Origin: Myxococcales bacterium
GTDB taxonomy: Bacteria; Myxococcota_A; Polyangia; Palsa-1104; JAEUJZ01
Direction: 5' to 3'
DNA: 64,000 bases
Assembly: GCA_016794505.1 (NCBI GenBank)
Contig: JAEUJZ010000074.1
Coordinates: 137,389-201,388 of the forward strand
Part shown: positions 36,111-45,542 of the stretch, in pieces
How positions within the stretch are numbered: position 1 is the stretch's first letter
Layout: every line of letters starts with the position of its first letter
Program-made: the position numbers and the translations under genes
Notes under the pieces: generated by a model
Told to the model about the DNA's origin: nothing
Databases searched by the model: none
What the model saw: the letters and a program-made list of their open reading frames with translations, nothing else

Positions 36111-39100
36111 ATGTCGCACCAAGAAACCCTGCTGCGCGAGCGCCTGCGCGAAGCGGCTTTGGCCCTGCGCGATCTTCGCCTAGAGCGCGATGCTCTGGAA
36201 CGCGAGCGCAGCGAGCCCATCGCTATCGTCGGCATGGGCTGCCGCCTGCCGGGCGCAGCGAGCAGCCCGCAGGCATTTTGGGATCTGCTCACCGCAGGCC
36301 GTGACGCCATTGTTTCGCTAGAGCCACGCTGGCGACTGATCGGAGCGCATCCCGACAGCGATGTGCCGAGCTGGGCGGCGCTTCTCACCGAGAGTGTTGA
36401 GGCGTTTGATCCGGCGTTCTTCGGCATCTCGCCACGCGAAGCGCGCTCGATGGATCCACAGCAGCGCCTGCTTTTAGAGGTCGCGTGGGAAGCGCTCGAA
36501 GACGCAGGTATCCCGCCGCTCGCGCTCGCGCAGAGCCGCACAGGCGTCTTTATCGGGGCCTGCGCGAACGACTACGCGGATCTGGCAGGCCGCCAGCCAC
36601 CCGCTGAGCAAGATGCGTATCTGACGACGGGAAACATGCTGAGCATCGCTGCCGGCCGGCTGTCGTACACGCTGGGCCTGCAGGGACCGTGCATGACGAT
36701 CGACACGGCGTGCTCGTCTTCGCTGGTGGCGCTTCACGTGGCCTGTCGCAGCCTGCGCAGCCACGAGAGCAGCCTGGCGCTGGCCGGTGGTGTCAGCCTG
36801 ATTCTTTCGCCCGACAGCATGACGGCGCTCTTCCGCACGCAGGCACTGTCCCCCGATGGCCGCTGCCGCACGTTTGATGCGCTGGCCAATGGCTACGCCC
36901 GCGGCGAAGGCTGCGGCCTGTTGGTCCTAAAGCGCCTGAGCGATGCGCAGCGCGACGGCGATCGCATCTGGGCCGTGATCCGCGGCTCGGCCGTCAATCA
37001 GGATGGTCGCTCAACGGGTCTTACGGCGCCCAATGTGCTGGCGCAAGAAGCGCTGCTGCGCCAGGCACTCAAGGACGCGCGCGTGGCGCCAGAAGCCATT
37101 GGCTTCGTCGAGACACACGGCACCGGTACCTCGCTGGGTGACCCGATCGAGGTGCAAGCGCTGCGCGCAGTCGTGGGTGCGCCGCGCGCCGATGGCAGCC
37201 GCTGTGTCCTCGGTGCCGTCAAGACCAACATCGGGCACCTCGAAGGTGCGGCAGGGGCCGCAGGTCTCATCAAGGCCGTCCTCGCCCTGGCCATGGAGCG
37301 CATTCCAAAGAACCTGCACCTGCGCACGCTCAACGCGCACATCGAGCTCGATGGTTCGTCGCTCGTCCTGGCCAGCGAGCCTGTGCCCTGGCCGCGCAGC
37401 ACTCGCCCGCGCTTTGCCGGTGTCAGCGGCTTCGGACTCAGCGGCACCAATGCCCATGTCGTCCTGGAAGAAGCACCGCCGCCAAGGCAGCAAACACCGA
37501 CCAGCACGAGCGCCTTGCCGTTTGTGCTCAGCGCCCGCAGCGAGGCGGCACTTGCCGCGCAAGCTGAGCAGCTATCCACGCAGCTTGCCCGCTGTCACGA
37601 CACGCCGCTTCCCGACCTTGCGTATACGCTGTGCTGCCGACGCACTCAGTTCGAACACCGCGCCAGCATCGTTGCCCACAGCCGCGATGACTTGCACGCT
37701 GCGCTGGTCGCTCTTGCGCACGGACAGTCGAGCCCATTTCTGCGCACCGCTACAGTCCGCCGAGCGGGCAAGCTGGCCTATCTATTCACCGGGCAAGGCA
37801 GTCAGCGGCCCGCCATGGGGCAGGCTCTTGCCAGCGCGTTTCCCGCGTTTTCCGACGCGCTGCATGCCGTGCTGGCCGTGCTGGATCCGCTGCTGCCACG
37901 CCCGCTGCGCACCCTGATGTGGGCCGGCAAAGACACGGACGATGCGCGGCTGCTTGATCAGACGCGCTTTACACAGCCGGCGCTGTTTGCGCTGCAGGTG
38001 GCGCTGTATCGCCTGCTCGAAGGCCTGGGCATCACCCCAGACTTTCTGCTGGGACACTCCGTGGGTGAGATCGCAGCAGCCCACGTGGCCGGTGTGCTGT
38101 CGCTAGCCGATGCCTGTCGCTTGGTCGTCGCACGCGGACAGCACATGCAAGAGCTTGCAGCGGGGGGCGCCATGGTGGCGCTGCAGGCCGCCGAGCACGA
38201 GGTACGTCCACTGCTTGCCGGACGTGACGCAGCGCTCGACATCGCCGCCATCAATGGACCGCAGCACACCGTGATCTCGGGCGATGAAGAAGCGGTCCTG
38301 TCCGTGGCAAGCCACTTCGCGGCACGCGGCCGCAAGGTGACGCGACTCGCGGTCCGTCATGCCTTTCATTCGCCGCGCATGGACGCCATGGCACCCGCGT
38401 TTGTCCAGGCGGTCTCTGCCCTTACCTTTCGTCCGTCGCAGATCGCCATCGTTTCCAGCACAAGCGGCGCGCTGATCACCGACCCCGAGATCGCGCAGCC
38501 CGCTTACTGGGTCAAGCAAGCGCGGGTCTCTGTGCAGTTCCAGCGCGGGCTGCACACCCTGCGTGAGGCCGGAGTGCAGAGCTATTTAGAGCTCGGCCCC
38601 AAAGCGGTGCTCTGTGCCATGGCTGCCGAGTGCTTCGCAGACGCGGCAGCGCCGGCCATCGATCTCATCCCCACCCTGCGCGGCGACGATCAAGAGCCCA
38701 GCAGCTTCTTGCAGGCGCTGGGCAGGCTGCATATTCGCGGAACCAGCGTCGATTTTTCTGCGCTGCTGCGTCCCCTGCAGCCACAGCTTGCCGATCTGCC
38801 GCGCTATCCGTTCCAGCGAATACGCTGCTGGATCGACGCGCCACCGCGCAGCCATGCCGACGGCAGCAGCGGACTGTCCTCGCTTCCCCATCCGCTGCTT
38901 ACCACCGCTCTTTCGCTCTCTGATCAGGACGCCTATCTGTTTAACGGTGCTCTCGCGGTGCGCAGCTCGCCGTGGCTGCTTGATCACGCGATCTACTCGG
39001 TGCCGATCTTTCCCGGAACCGGCTTCCTCGATGCAGCACTCAGCGCAGCACGCGCGTTGGATCTGTCGGTGGTGGCTGAGCTGACGCTCTCGGCGCCGCT

Positions 39101-42100
39101 CTCGCCGAGCGAGTCTTCACCGGTCCAGCTGCAGGTCTTGGTGCATCCCCCCAACGCCCAGGGCATGCGCTCGTTTGCCATCAGCAGTCGGGCTGTGGCA
39201 GCGCCGCTCAAGTCCCCCTGGACGCAGCATGGCACGGGCTTTCTTTCCTCCGCTGCCGCAAGCGCGCTGCCCTCCGCGCCGCCAACCTGGCCACCGGCCG
39301 GGGCCGAAGCGGTCGATATCTCAGGGCTGTATGCCGCCTTTTCCCGACGAGGCCTGGGGTACGGACCCGCCTATCAAGGTCTGCGTGCGGTCTATCGCGT
39401 CGCAGACGCCGTGTACATTGAAGCAACGCTGCCAGAGCCACTGCGCCGCGATGGCGTGCGCTATGCGGTGCATCCGGCCCTGCTGGACACGACGTTGCAT
39501 GGGCTGGCCGCCGTGCTCTCGGATGAAGTGGAAGAGCACGCGGTCATGCTGGTGGCCTGGCAAGGGGTGCGCGTCGTTTCGCTCGGAGCGCTGACTCTGC
39601 GAGCCCGCCTCGACCGTCCTTCGTGGGAGCAGAGCGAGCTCGTCTCGACCTCGCTTGTCGCCTGGGATGACTGCGGGCAGCTCGTACTTGTCGTCGAGCA
39701 GGTGACGCTCAAGCGCGTGCGAGTGGCCCAGCTCAGCGCCGCACGCACGCGGCAGTCCTTGTATGGCGTGCAGTGGACACAGGTTGCGGCGACGCCCGCG
39801 ATGCACGCGCTCGACGAGACCTGGGGGATGGCCTGCAGCAGTCCGCACCTGCGAGCACTCGCGACAGTCGAGCTGGATGATGCACACGCGCTCGATCAGC
39901 GACTGCGTGCCGGGCCACCACCTGCGCGTCTGATCGTGGACGCGACAGAGCCCGCAACGCAGAGCCCGCCCGCAGCTGCGTATGCGCGCATTCACCGCGT
40001 GCTGCCTCTGCTGCAGTCTTTGTTACGGGATGACCGCTTGACCGCCGTCGACCTGCTCGTGGTTACCCGTAATGCCGTGAGCGTCGGCCCACAGGATGCC
40101 GCTCCCGTGCTGGACCAAGCGCCTCTTTGGGGGCTTGTGCGCTGCGCTCGCAATGAGCACTTCGATCGCCGGCTGCGGATTCTTGACATCGACGCCGCGA
40201 GCCACAGCGAACAGATCGAAGCGGCTCTGCGCGAGGACACACAGCCGGAGCTCGCGCTGCGCGCAGGCGTGCTGTATGCGCCGCGCCTGGCCCCACTTGC
40301 CGCAGAGCTCACCGCACAGCCCGCCGCATCTTCGCTTTCTCGCCTCGCGCAGGGCACGACCCTTATCACGGGTGGAACCGGCGAGCTGGCGAAGAATCTG
40401 TGCCGACATCTGGTGCTCGCGCGTGGTGCGCGTCATGTCCTGCTGGCCTCACGCCGCGGCATGCAGGCCGACGGCGCAGCGGATCTGGTGCAGGACCTTG
40501 CGGCACACGGGGCCAGCGTGCGCATCGTTGCCTGCGATGTCACGGATGCGCGACAGCTCTCGGCGCTGCTGTGTACGATTCCCGCGGCGGCTCCGCTGCG
40601 TGCCGTGTTTCACTGCGCCGCGGTGCTCGACGATGCGCCACTTTCTGCGCTGTCCGCTGAGCGCGTGGATCGCGTCTTTGCCCCCAAGCTCGATGCCGCC
40701 TGGCACCTGCACGAGCTCACGCGATCTCTCGATCTGGATGCCTTTGTTCTGTTCTCTTCGGCGGCCAGCATCTTGGGGGCGCCTGGTCAGGCCAACTATG
40801 CCGCAGCCAACGCATTTCTCGACGCGCTGGCCATGGTTCGCCGCCAGCAGGGCCTGCCTGCGCAGAGCCTGGCCTGGGGCCCCTGGCAGTCCCAAGGCCA
40901 GGGCCTTACCGCCAAGCTCGCCGCCGCGCAGATCGAGCGGCAGCGGTTCTATGGCATCGATCAGCTATCACCCGATGAAGGCATCGCGCTTCTGGATGCA
41001 GCGCTGGCTCGCAGCGAGGCGCTTGTGGTGCCGATTCGACTGATCAGCGAGCGCATGTTCGCGCGACTGCGCGATCGCCGCGATCTCGTGCCGCCCATTC
41101 TGCGCGGTCTTGGCGGATCGCAGCGAGCCCACAAAGAAGAGATGGGCATGGCGGATGCCGTTGCACTTCAGAAACGGCTGCGTGCGCTGTCCACCGCAGA
41201 GCAGACGGCCGAGGTGCTTCAGCGTGTCCGACGTGAAGTCGCCGCGGTCCTGGGACTGCCCAGCGAAAGCGCGCTTCTGCCCGAGCAGGCGCTGCGAGAT
41301 CTCGGGCTCGACTCGCTGATGGCCGTCGAGCTGCGCAATCGGCTGCAGGTGCTCTTGGCGGTGCGCTTCGATCTCAGCGCGATCTGGCGCATCACCACGC
41401 TGCATGACTTTGCCGCCGAGCTTGTTCGCTTGCTATCGCAGCAGCGCGCAGAAACCGAGCCGGCATCGCCTGCGGCTGAGCCAACGGAAAGCCAGACCGC
41501 TCAGCCCGTTCTCGCCCCGCTCTCGGCTGGACAGACACGGCTGTATTTCCTCGACCGCGTGCTGGAGCGTCGACACACCTACAACCTGTGCATGGCCTTT
41601 CGCATACGGCCCGCGCTGCGCAGCGATCTTTTGCGCAGCGCGCTCGAACAGCTGATCGCTCGACATGAACAGCTGCGCGCGTGCTTCGTGGAACACGATG
41701 GACAGCCGCGGCAGCGCATCCTGCCCTGGGTCGAGCCGCCGCTTGCTGTGATGTCTCTGACAGTCGAAGAAGAAAAGCGCGATCCCGCGCTGAACGCGCT
41801 TCTTGAACGCGAAGTACACAAGCCGTTTGACCTGTCGCGGGCTCCGCTGTTTCGCGTGCTCTTGATTCAACTCGACCCTTCCGAGTCCGCGCTTGCGGTG
41901 CTCTGGCATCACATCACCAGCGACGGAGCATCGGTTGCGATCTTCTTGTCCGAGCTGTCCGCGGCGTATCAGGCTGCGCGTGAGGGCACGACCGCGCGGC
42001 GAGCCATCGGCCCGTCCTATGTGCGATACACAGAAGCGCAGCGCGCGTGGTTGCAGTCGGATGCCTGCGCTGCACAGCGCGCGTTCTGGGCCGGCAAGCT

Positions 42101-45100
42101 CAAGGATGTTCCGGCTCTGGATCTGCCCAGCGATCGCATGGCGCCACGTCAGCGCAGCGAGCGCGGCGGGCTTGTCCCCTTCACGCTGCCCAAGGACGTT
42201 TCGGCGCAGCTTGAAGCGCTGGCCAAGCGCCTGCGCAGCACACCGTTTGTCATCGTCTGTGCTGCCTGGTCTGCTCTGCTGGGCCGTCTGTCCGGGCAAG
42301 ACGACTTCGCGTTCGGCGTCACCATGGCGGGTCGCTCCAGCGATTCTCTGCGCGATGCCATTGGCTTCTTCGTCAACACCGTGCCGCTGCGCTGCCCGCT
42401 GTCTTCTGAGCAGAGCGGCCGCGAGTACATCCGTCGCATGCACGAAGAAGTGTGGTCGGCGCTGGAACAGCAAGAGCTGCCACTCGACGAGATCGTCCGC
42501 GTCGTCGCCCCCGAGCGACTGCCCGGCTTCATCGGCAGCCCGCTGTTTCGCACCTGCGTGTCCTACAACGAACATCACCCATCGCTTGACACATTCCTTG
42601 GCGCAACGGTCGTACGCGTCGCGGATCCCGTGATCGAAAAAGTCGGCGGCACCAGCAAGTTCGATCTTTTGCTGTCGGTGATGAAGTACCCGCAGGCTGT
42701 CTCGGCAGCACTGGAGTACTCGACCGATCTATTCGATCACGCCACGATGGAGCGCTGGTCTTCGCACTTCATCACGCTGCTTACGAGCTTGGTGCAGCAG
42801 CCAGAACAGAAGATCAGCGAGCTACCGCTGCTGACGCCCGAACAGCGCCACGAGATCGTCGTTGCCTGGAACGACACGGCCGCGGCATATCCTCAGGATC
42901 GCTGCATTCATCAGATCTTTGAAGCGCAGGTGCAGCGAAGTCCCGATGCGATCGCAGTGGTCTTTCAAGCACAGCGCTTGAGCTATTCCGCGCTGAACGA
43001 ACAGGCCAATCAGCTTGCCCACAGGCTGCGTGTACTGGGAGTGCAACCGAATGCTCTGGTCGCGCTGTGCGTCGAGCGCTCAGTCGAGATGGTCGTCGCG
43101 ATCCTGGGTGTGCTGAAGGCTGGCGCTGCCTATGTGCCGATCGATCCCGACTCTCCCGCGGATCGCATCGACTTTATGCTGCAGGACACCCAGCCCGCGG
43201 CGCTGCTGACGCAGCATGCGCTCTGCGACCGCTTGCCGCTGACTTCCGTGCCAACGCTGCACCTGGATGATCCCGCGCTGCTTGCCGATCAGCCGACCGA
43301 CAATCTGCCCTGTCTATCGACGCCGACGAGCTTGGCCTATGTCATCTATACCTCGGGATCGACGGGCCGCCCCAAGGGCGTGCTGATGGAACAGCACGCG
43401 GTCAACAACCTGTTGCAAGCACTGAACCGACGCGCGTGGGGACCCGCACCGCTGCGCACCGCAATGCTGGCGCCGATCTTCTTCGACATGTCCGTCAAGC
43501 CGCTGCTCGGCGCGCTGCTCTATGGTCACACGCTGCACATCGTCGACCGCGAGACACGACGCGATGGCCGCGCTCTGCTCGCGTTTTTTGCGCAGCACGG
43601 CATTGAGTGGAGCGACTGCACTCCATCGATCTTGGCGCTGCTGGTTGACGCTGGCTTGTCGACGCGTCCGTCGCTGGCTCTGCAGGTGCTGTTGTGCGGC
43701 GGCGAAGCGCTGCCCACTGCGCTGGTCGGAAGCGTGTACGCACCGGGCCTGCGGCAGGGCCTGCAGATCATCAATGTCTATGGACCCACCGAGACCTGCG
43801 TAAACGTCAACGCCAACCCCGTCACGGCACAGACTCTCGATACCTCGCGCAGCACGGTGCCCATGGGGCGACCCTTTGAAAACACACGGCTCTATATCCT
43901 GGATGCCCGACTGCAGCCGGTGCCAGTGGGCGTGCCTGGCGAGCTTCACATCGGCGGAGTGGGTCTAGCGCGCGGCTATCTGAACCGACCGGATCTAACG
44001 GCAGAGAAGTTCATCGCCGATCCATTCCGATCTCAAGCGGACGAGCGCATCTACAAAACGGGAGACCGCGCTCGCTTCTATCCCGACGGAAAAATCGAGT
44101 TTCTGGGTCGCATTGATCATCAGGTCAAGATCCATGGCTATCGCATCGAGCTCGGCGAGATCGAAGCGGCGCTTTCGACGCATCCTTCGGTGGCGGCCTG
44201 CGTTGTGGTGGCGCGCGAAGACAAACCAGGGGACAAGCGCTTGGTCGCCTATGTCGTACCGCAGCCGGGTGGCAGCATCGCGATCGACGAGCTACGCCCG
44301 CACCTGGCCAAGCAGCTTCCGCAGTACATGCTGCCGGCGATGTATGTCTCGCTGCCGGCGTTACCGCTCACGCGCAACGGCAAGATCGATCGACGAGCGC
44401 TGCCGGCACCCGAACGCGAGCCAGCGCGCACCGCCTTCGTTCCGCCAGCAGGTCCGCTGGAACAGGCTCTGGCCTCGCTCTTTTGTTCGGTGTTGCGACT
44501 GCCGCGCATGGGTCGACACGACGACTTTTTTGCTTTGGGCGGCGACTCGCTGCGGGCGGTTCGCGCCGTGATGCGGGCGCAGCACGCCGGCATCGCTCTA
44601 TCGGTGAGTCAGCTCTTTCGCGCCCCGACCTTGGCCCTGTTAAGCGCGGCGCTCTCGGGCAGCGCGAACACAACGCTGGCGATGCTGCTCAAGCCAGGAC
44701 AGGCGCCTGGGGCCGTCGTCCTGATTCCAGGGGCTGGGGGCGTCTTGCAAAATGCCCAGGATCTAGCTTCCGCACTGGCGGTCGATGTGCCGGTCTATGG
44801 CCTGTTGTCACCGGCCTTGGCCGGCCACGTCGCGCAGCCGCAGTCCGTCGCAGATCTGGCCGCGCTCTATGCCCGCGATCTGGCTTTGTGCATCCCGCAG
44901 GGTCCCCTGATTTTGCTCGGCTACTCATTCGGGGGAGCCGTCGCCATCGAGCTTGCAGCATCCCTTCTGCGTCAGCAGCGGCCTGTGGATCGAGTGATCT
45001 TGCTCGATGCGCGACCCGGCACGCGCGGCGCAGCGCAGGAACTAGATGAACGGACCGCGATCTCGGCCCTGCTACAGACCTTGGGCATTCCTGAGGATCT

Positions 45101-45530
45101 CGTGCCAGCCCGCGGACAAGACGATGCCCTCGCGGGGCTGACGTCGCTGCTTGTGCCTGATCTGCGCGACACGCCGAAGACGCAAGAAACAAAAGGGACA
45201 GAAGGGACGGAAGAGGCACAAGAGACACACGAGGCCGGTGGCCTACGCGGCTTCTTCGCGCTCTTGCTGGACAATGCGCGGCGCGCCACGCAGCAGCTTG
45301 CGGCATGGCAGCCACACCTACCGCCCCTGCCCGTTCACCTGCTTCGCGTCGAGGGACCCGCCGACGAAGCCCCTGACTATGGCTGGAGCCAGCATGGCGA
45401 TCTAGCCAGCGTGCAGGTAATCCCCGGCGAACACTACAGCCTGCTGCGACCGCCGTATCTGGACAGCACGATGGCAGCGATCCGAGCACTGCTTGAACAC
45501 AGCGCCCTAGCCCCTGCGCGCGGACCGTGA
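36111..45530 (+). CDS. Hybrid PKS-NRPS: KS-AT-DH-KR-ACP-C-A-PCP-TE
   Basis: 3139 residues. Docking helix, KS 36-460 (Cys 201), AT 552-860 (GHSVG, HAFH: malonyl-CoA), DH 927-1220 (HAIYSVPIFP, Gly of HxxxG replaced by Ser; HPALLDTTLH intact), KR 1416-1610 (VLDD; NADPH loop TGGTGELA has Ala for the last Gly), ACP near 1733, and no ER. Then C 1802-2230 (HHITSDG near 1933), A about 2270-2770 (YTSGSTGRPKG, GELHIGGVGLARGYL, NGKIDRR), PCP near 2811 (GGDSL) and TE 2867-3139 (GYSFG, Ser 2939; GEHYSLL histidine). The module should form an alpha,beta-unsaturated acyl chain, condense it with one amino acid and release it. By my hand alignment the A-domain pocket reads DMKDLGVVNK, closest to Glu/Gln-type codes I recall. 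A purine-rich Thr/Glu/Lys segment interrupts the TE lid. Confidence 0.95.
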   Translation: MSHQETLLRERLREAALALRDLRLERDALERERSEPIAIVGMGCRLPGAASSPQAFWDLLTAGRDAIVSLEPRWRLIGAHPDSDVPSWAALLTESVEAFDPAFFGISPREARSMDPQQRLLLEVAWEALEDAGIPPLALAQSRTGVFIGACANDYADLAGRQPPAEQDAYLTTGNMLSIAAGRLSYTLGLQGPCMTIDTACSSSLVALHVACRSLRSHESSLALAGGVSLILSPDSMTALFRTQALSPDGRCRTFDALANGYARGEGCGLLVLKRLSDAQRDGDRIWAVIRGSAVNQDGRSTGLTAPNVLAQEALLRQALKDARVAPEAIGFVETHGTGTSLGDPIEVQALRAVVGAPRADGSRCVLGAVKTNIGHLEGAAGAAGLIKAVLALAMERIPKNLHLRTLNAHIELDGSSLVLASEPVPWPRSTRPRFAGVSGFGLSGTNAHVVLEEAPPPRQQTPTSTSALPFVLSARSEAALAAQAEQLSTQLARCHDTPLPDLAYTLCCRRTQFEHRASIVAHSRDDLHAALVALAHGQSSPFLRTATVRRAGKLAYLFTGQGSQRPAMGQALASAFPAFSDALHAVLAVLDPLLPRPLRTLMWAGKDTDDARLLDQTRFTQPALFALQVALYRLLEGLGITPDFLLGHSVGEIAAAHVAGVLSLADACRLVVARGQHMQELAAGGAMVALQAAEHEVRPLLAGRDAALDIAAINGPQHTVISGDEEAVLSVASHFAARGRKVTRLAVRHAFHSPRMDAMAPAFVQAVSALTFRPSQIAIVSSTSGALITDPEIAQPAYWVKQARVSVQFQRGLHTLREAGVQSYLELGPKAVLCAMAAECFADAAAPAIDLIPTLRGDDQEPSSFLQALGRLHIRGTSVDFSALLRPLQPQLADLPRYPFQRIRCWIDAPPRSHADGSSGLSSLPHPLLTTALSLSDQDAYLFNGALAVRSSPWLLDHAIYSVPIFPGTGFLDAALSAARALDLSVVAELTLSAPLSPSESSPVQLQVLVHPPNAQGMRSFAISSRAVAAPLKSPWTQHGTGFLSSAAASALPSAPPTWPPAGAEAVDISGLYAAFSRRGLGYGPAYQGLRAVYRVADAVYIEATLPEPLRRDGVRYAVHPALLDTTLHGLAAVLSDEVEEHAVMLVAWQGVRVVSLGALTLRARLDRPSWEQSELVSTSLVAWDDCGQLVLVVEQVTLKRVRVAQLSAARTRQSLYGVQWTQVAATPAMHALDETWGMACSSPHLRALATVELDDAHALDQRLRAGPPPARLIVDATEPATQSPPAAAYARIHRVLPLLQSLLRDDRLTAVDLLVVTRNAVSVGPQDAAPVLDQAPLWGLVRCARNEHFDRRLRILDIDAASHSEQIEAALREDTQPELALRAGVLYAPRLAPLAAELTAQPAASSLSRLAQGTTLITGGTGELAKNLCRHLVLARGARHVLLASRRGMQADGAADLVQDLAAHGASVRIVACDVTDARQLSALLCTIPAAAPLRAVFHCAAVLDDAPLSALSAERVDRVFAPKLDAAWHLHELTRSLDLDAFVLFSSAASILGAPGQANYAAANAFLDALAMVRRQQGLPAQSLAWGPWQSQGQGLTAKLAAAQIERQRFYGIDQLSPDEGIALLDAALARSEALVVPIRLISERMFARLRDRRDLVPPILRGLGGSQRAHKEEMGMADAVALQKRLRALSTAEQTAEVLQRVRREVAAVLGLPSESALLPEQALRDLGLDSLMAVELRNRLQVLLAVRFDLSAIWRITTLHDFAAELVRLLSQQRAETEPASPAAEPTESQTAQPVLAPLSAGQTRLYFLDRVLERRHTYNLCMAFRIRPALRSDLLRSALEQLIARHEQLRACFVEHDGQPRQRILPWVEPPLAVMSLTVEEEKRDPALNALLEREVHKPFDLSRAPLFRVLLIQLDPSESALAVLWHHITSDGASVAIFLSELSAAYQAAREGTTARRAIGPSYVRYTEAQRAWLQSDACAAQRAFWAGKLKDVPALDLPSDRMAPRQRSERGGLVPFTLPKDVSAQLEALAKRLRSTPFVIVCAAWSALLGRLSGQDDFAFGVTMAGRSSDSLRDAIGFFVNTVPLRCPLSSEQSGREYIRRMHEEVWSALEQQELPLDEIVRVVAPERLPGFIGSPLFRTCVSYNEHHPSLDTFLGATVVRVADPVIEKVGGTSKFDLLLSVMKYPQAVSAALEYSTDLFDHATMERWSSHFITLLTSLVQQPEQKISELPLLTPEQRHEIVVAWNDTAAAYPQDRCIHQIFEAQVQRSPDAIAVVFQAQRLSYSALNEQANQLAHRLRVLGVQPNALVALCVERSVEMVVAILGVLKAGAAYVPIDPDSPADRIDFMLQDTQPAALLTQHALCDRLPLTSVPTLHLDDPALLADQPTDNLPCLSTPTSLAYVIYTSGSTGRPKGVLMEQHAVNNLLQALNRRAWGPAPLRTAMLAPIFFDMSVKPLLGALLYGHTLHIVDRETRRDGRALLAFFAQHGIEWSDCTPSILALLVDAGLSTRPSLALQVLLCGGEALPTALVGSVYAPGLRQGLQIINVYGPTETCVNVNANPVTAQTLDTSRSTVPMGRPFENTRLYILDARLQPVPVGVPGELHIGGVGLARGYLNRPDLTAEKFIADPFRSQADERIYKTGDRARFYPDGKIEFLGRIDHQVKIHGYRIELGEIEAALSTHPSVAACVVVAREDKPGDKRLVAYVVPQPGGSIAIDELRPHLAKQLPQYMLPAMYVSLPALPLTRNGKIDRRALPAPEREPARTAFVPPAGPLEQALASLFCSVLRLPRMGRHDDFFALGGDSLRAVRAVMRAQHAGIALSVSQLFRAPTLALLSAALSGSANTTLAMLLKPGQAPGAVVLIPGAGGVLQNAQDLASALAVDVPVYGLLSPALAGHVAQPQSVADLAALYARDLALCIPQGPLILLGYSFGGAVAIELAASLLRQQRPVDRVILLDARPGTRGAAQELDERTAISALLQTLGIPEDLVPARGQDDALAGLTSLLVPDLRDTPKTQETKGTEGTEEAQETHEAGGLRGFFALLLDNARRATQQLAAWQPHLPPLPVHLLRVEGPADEAPDYGWSQHGDLASVQVIPGEHYSLLRPPYLDSTMAAIRALLEHSALAPARGP

Positions 45531-45542
45531 GCGATGCAGCCG

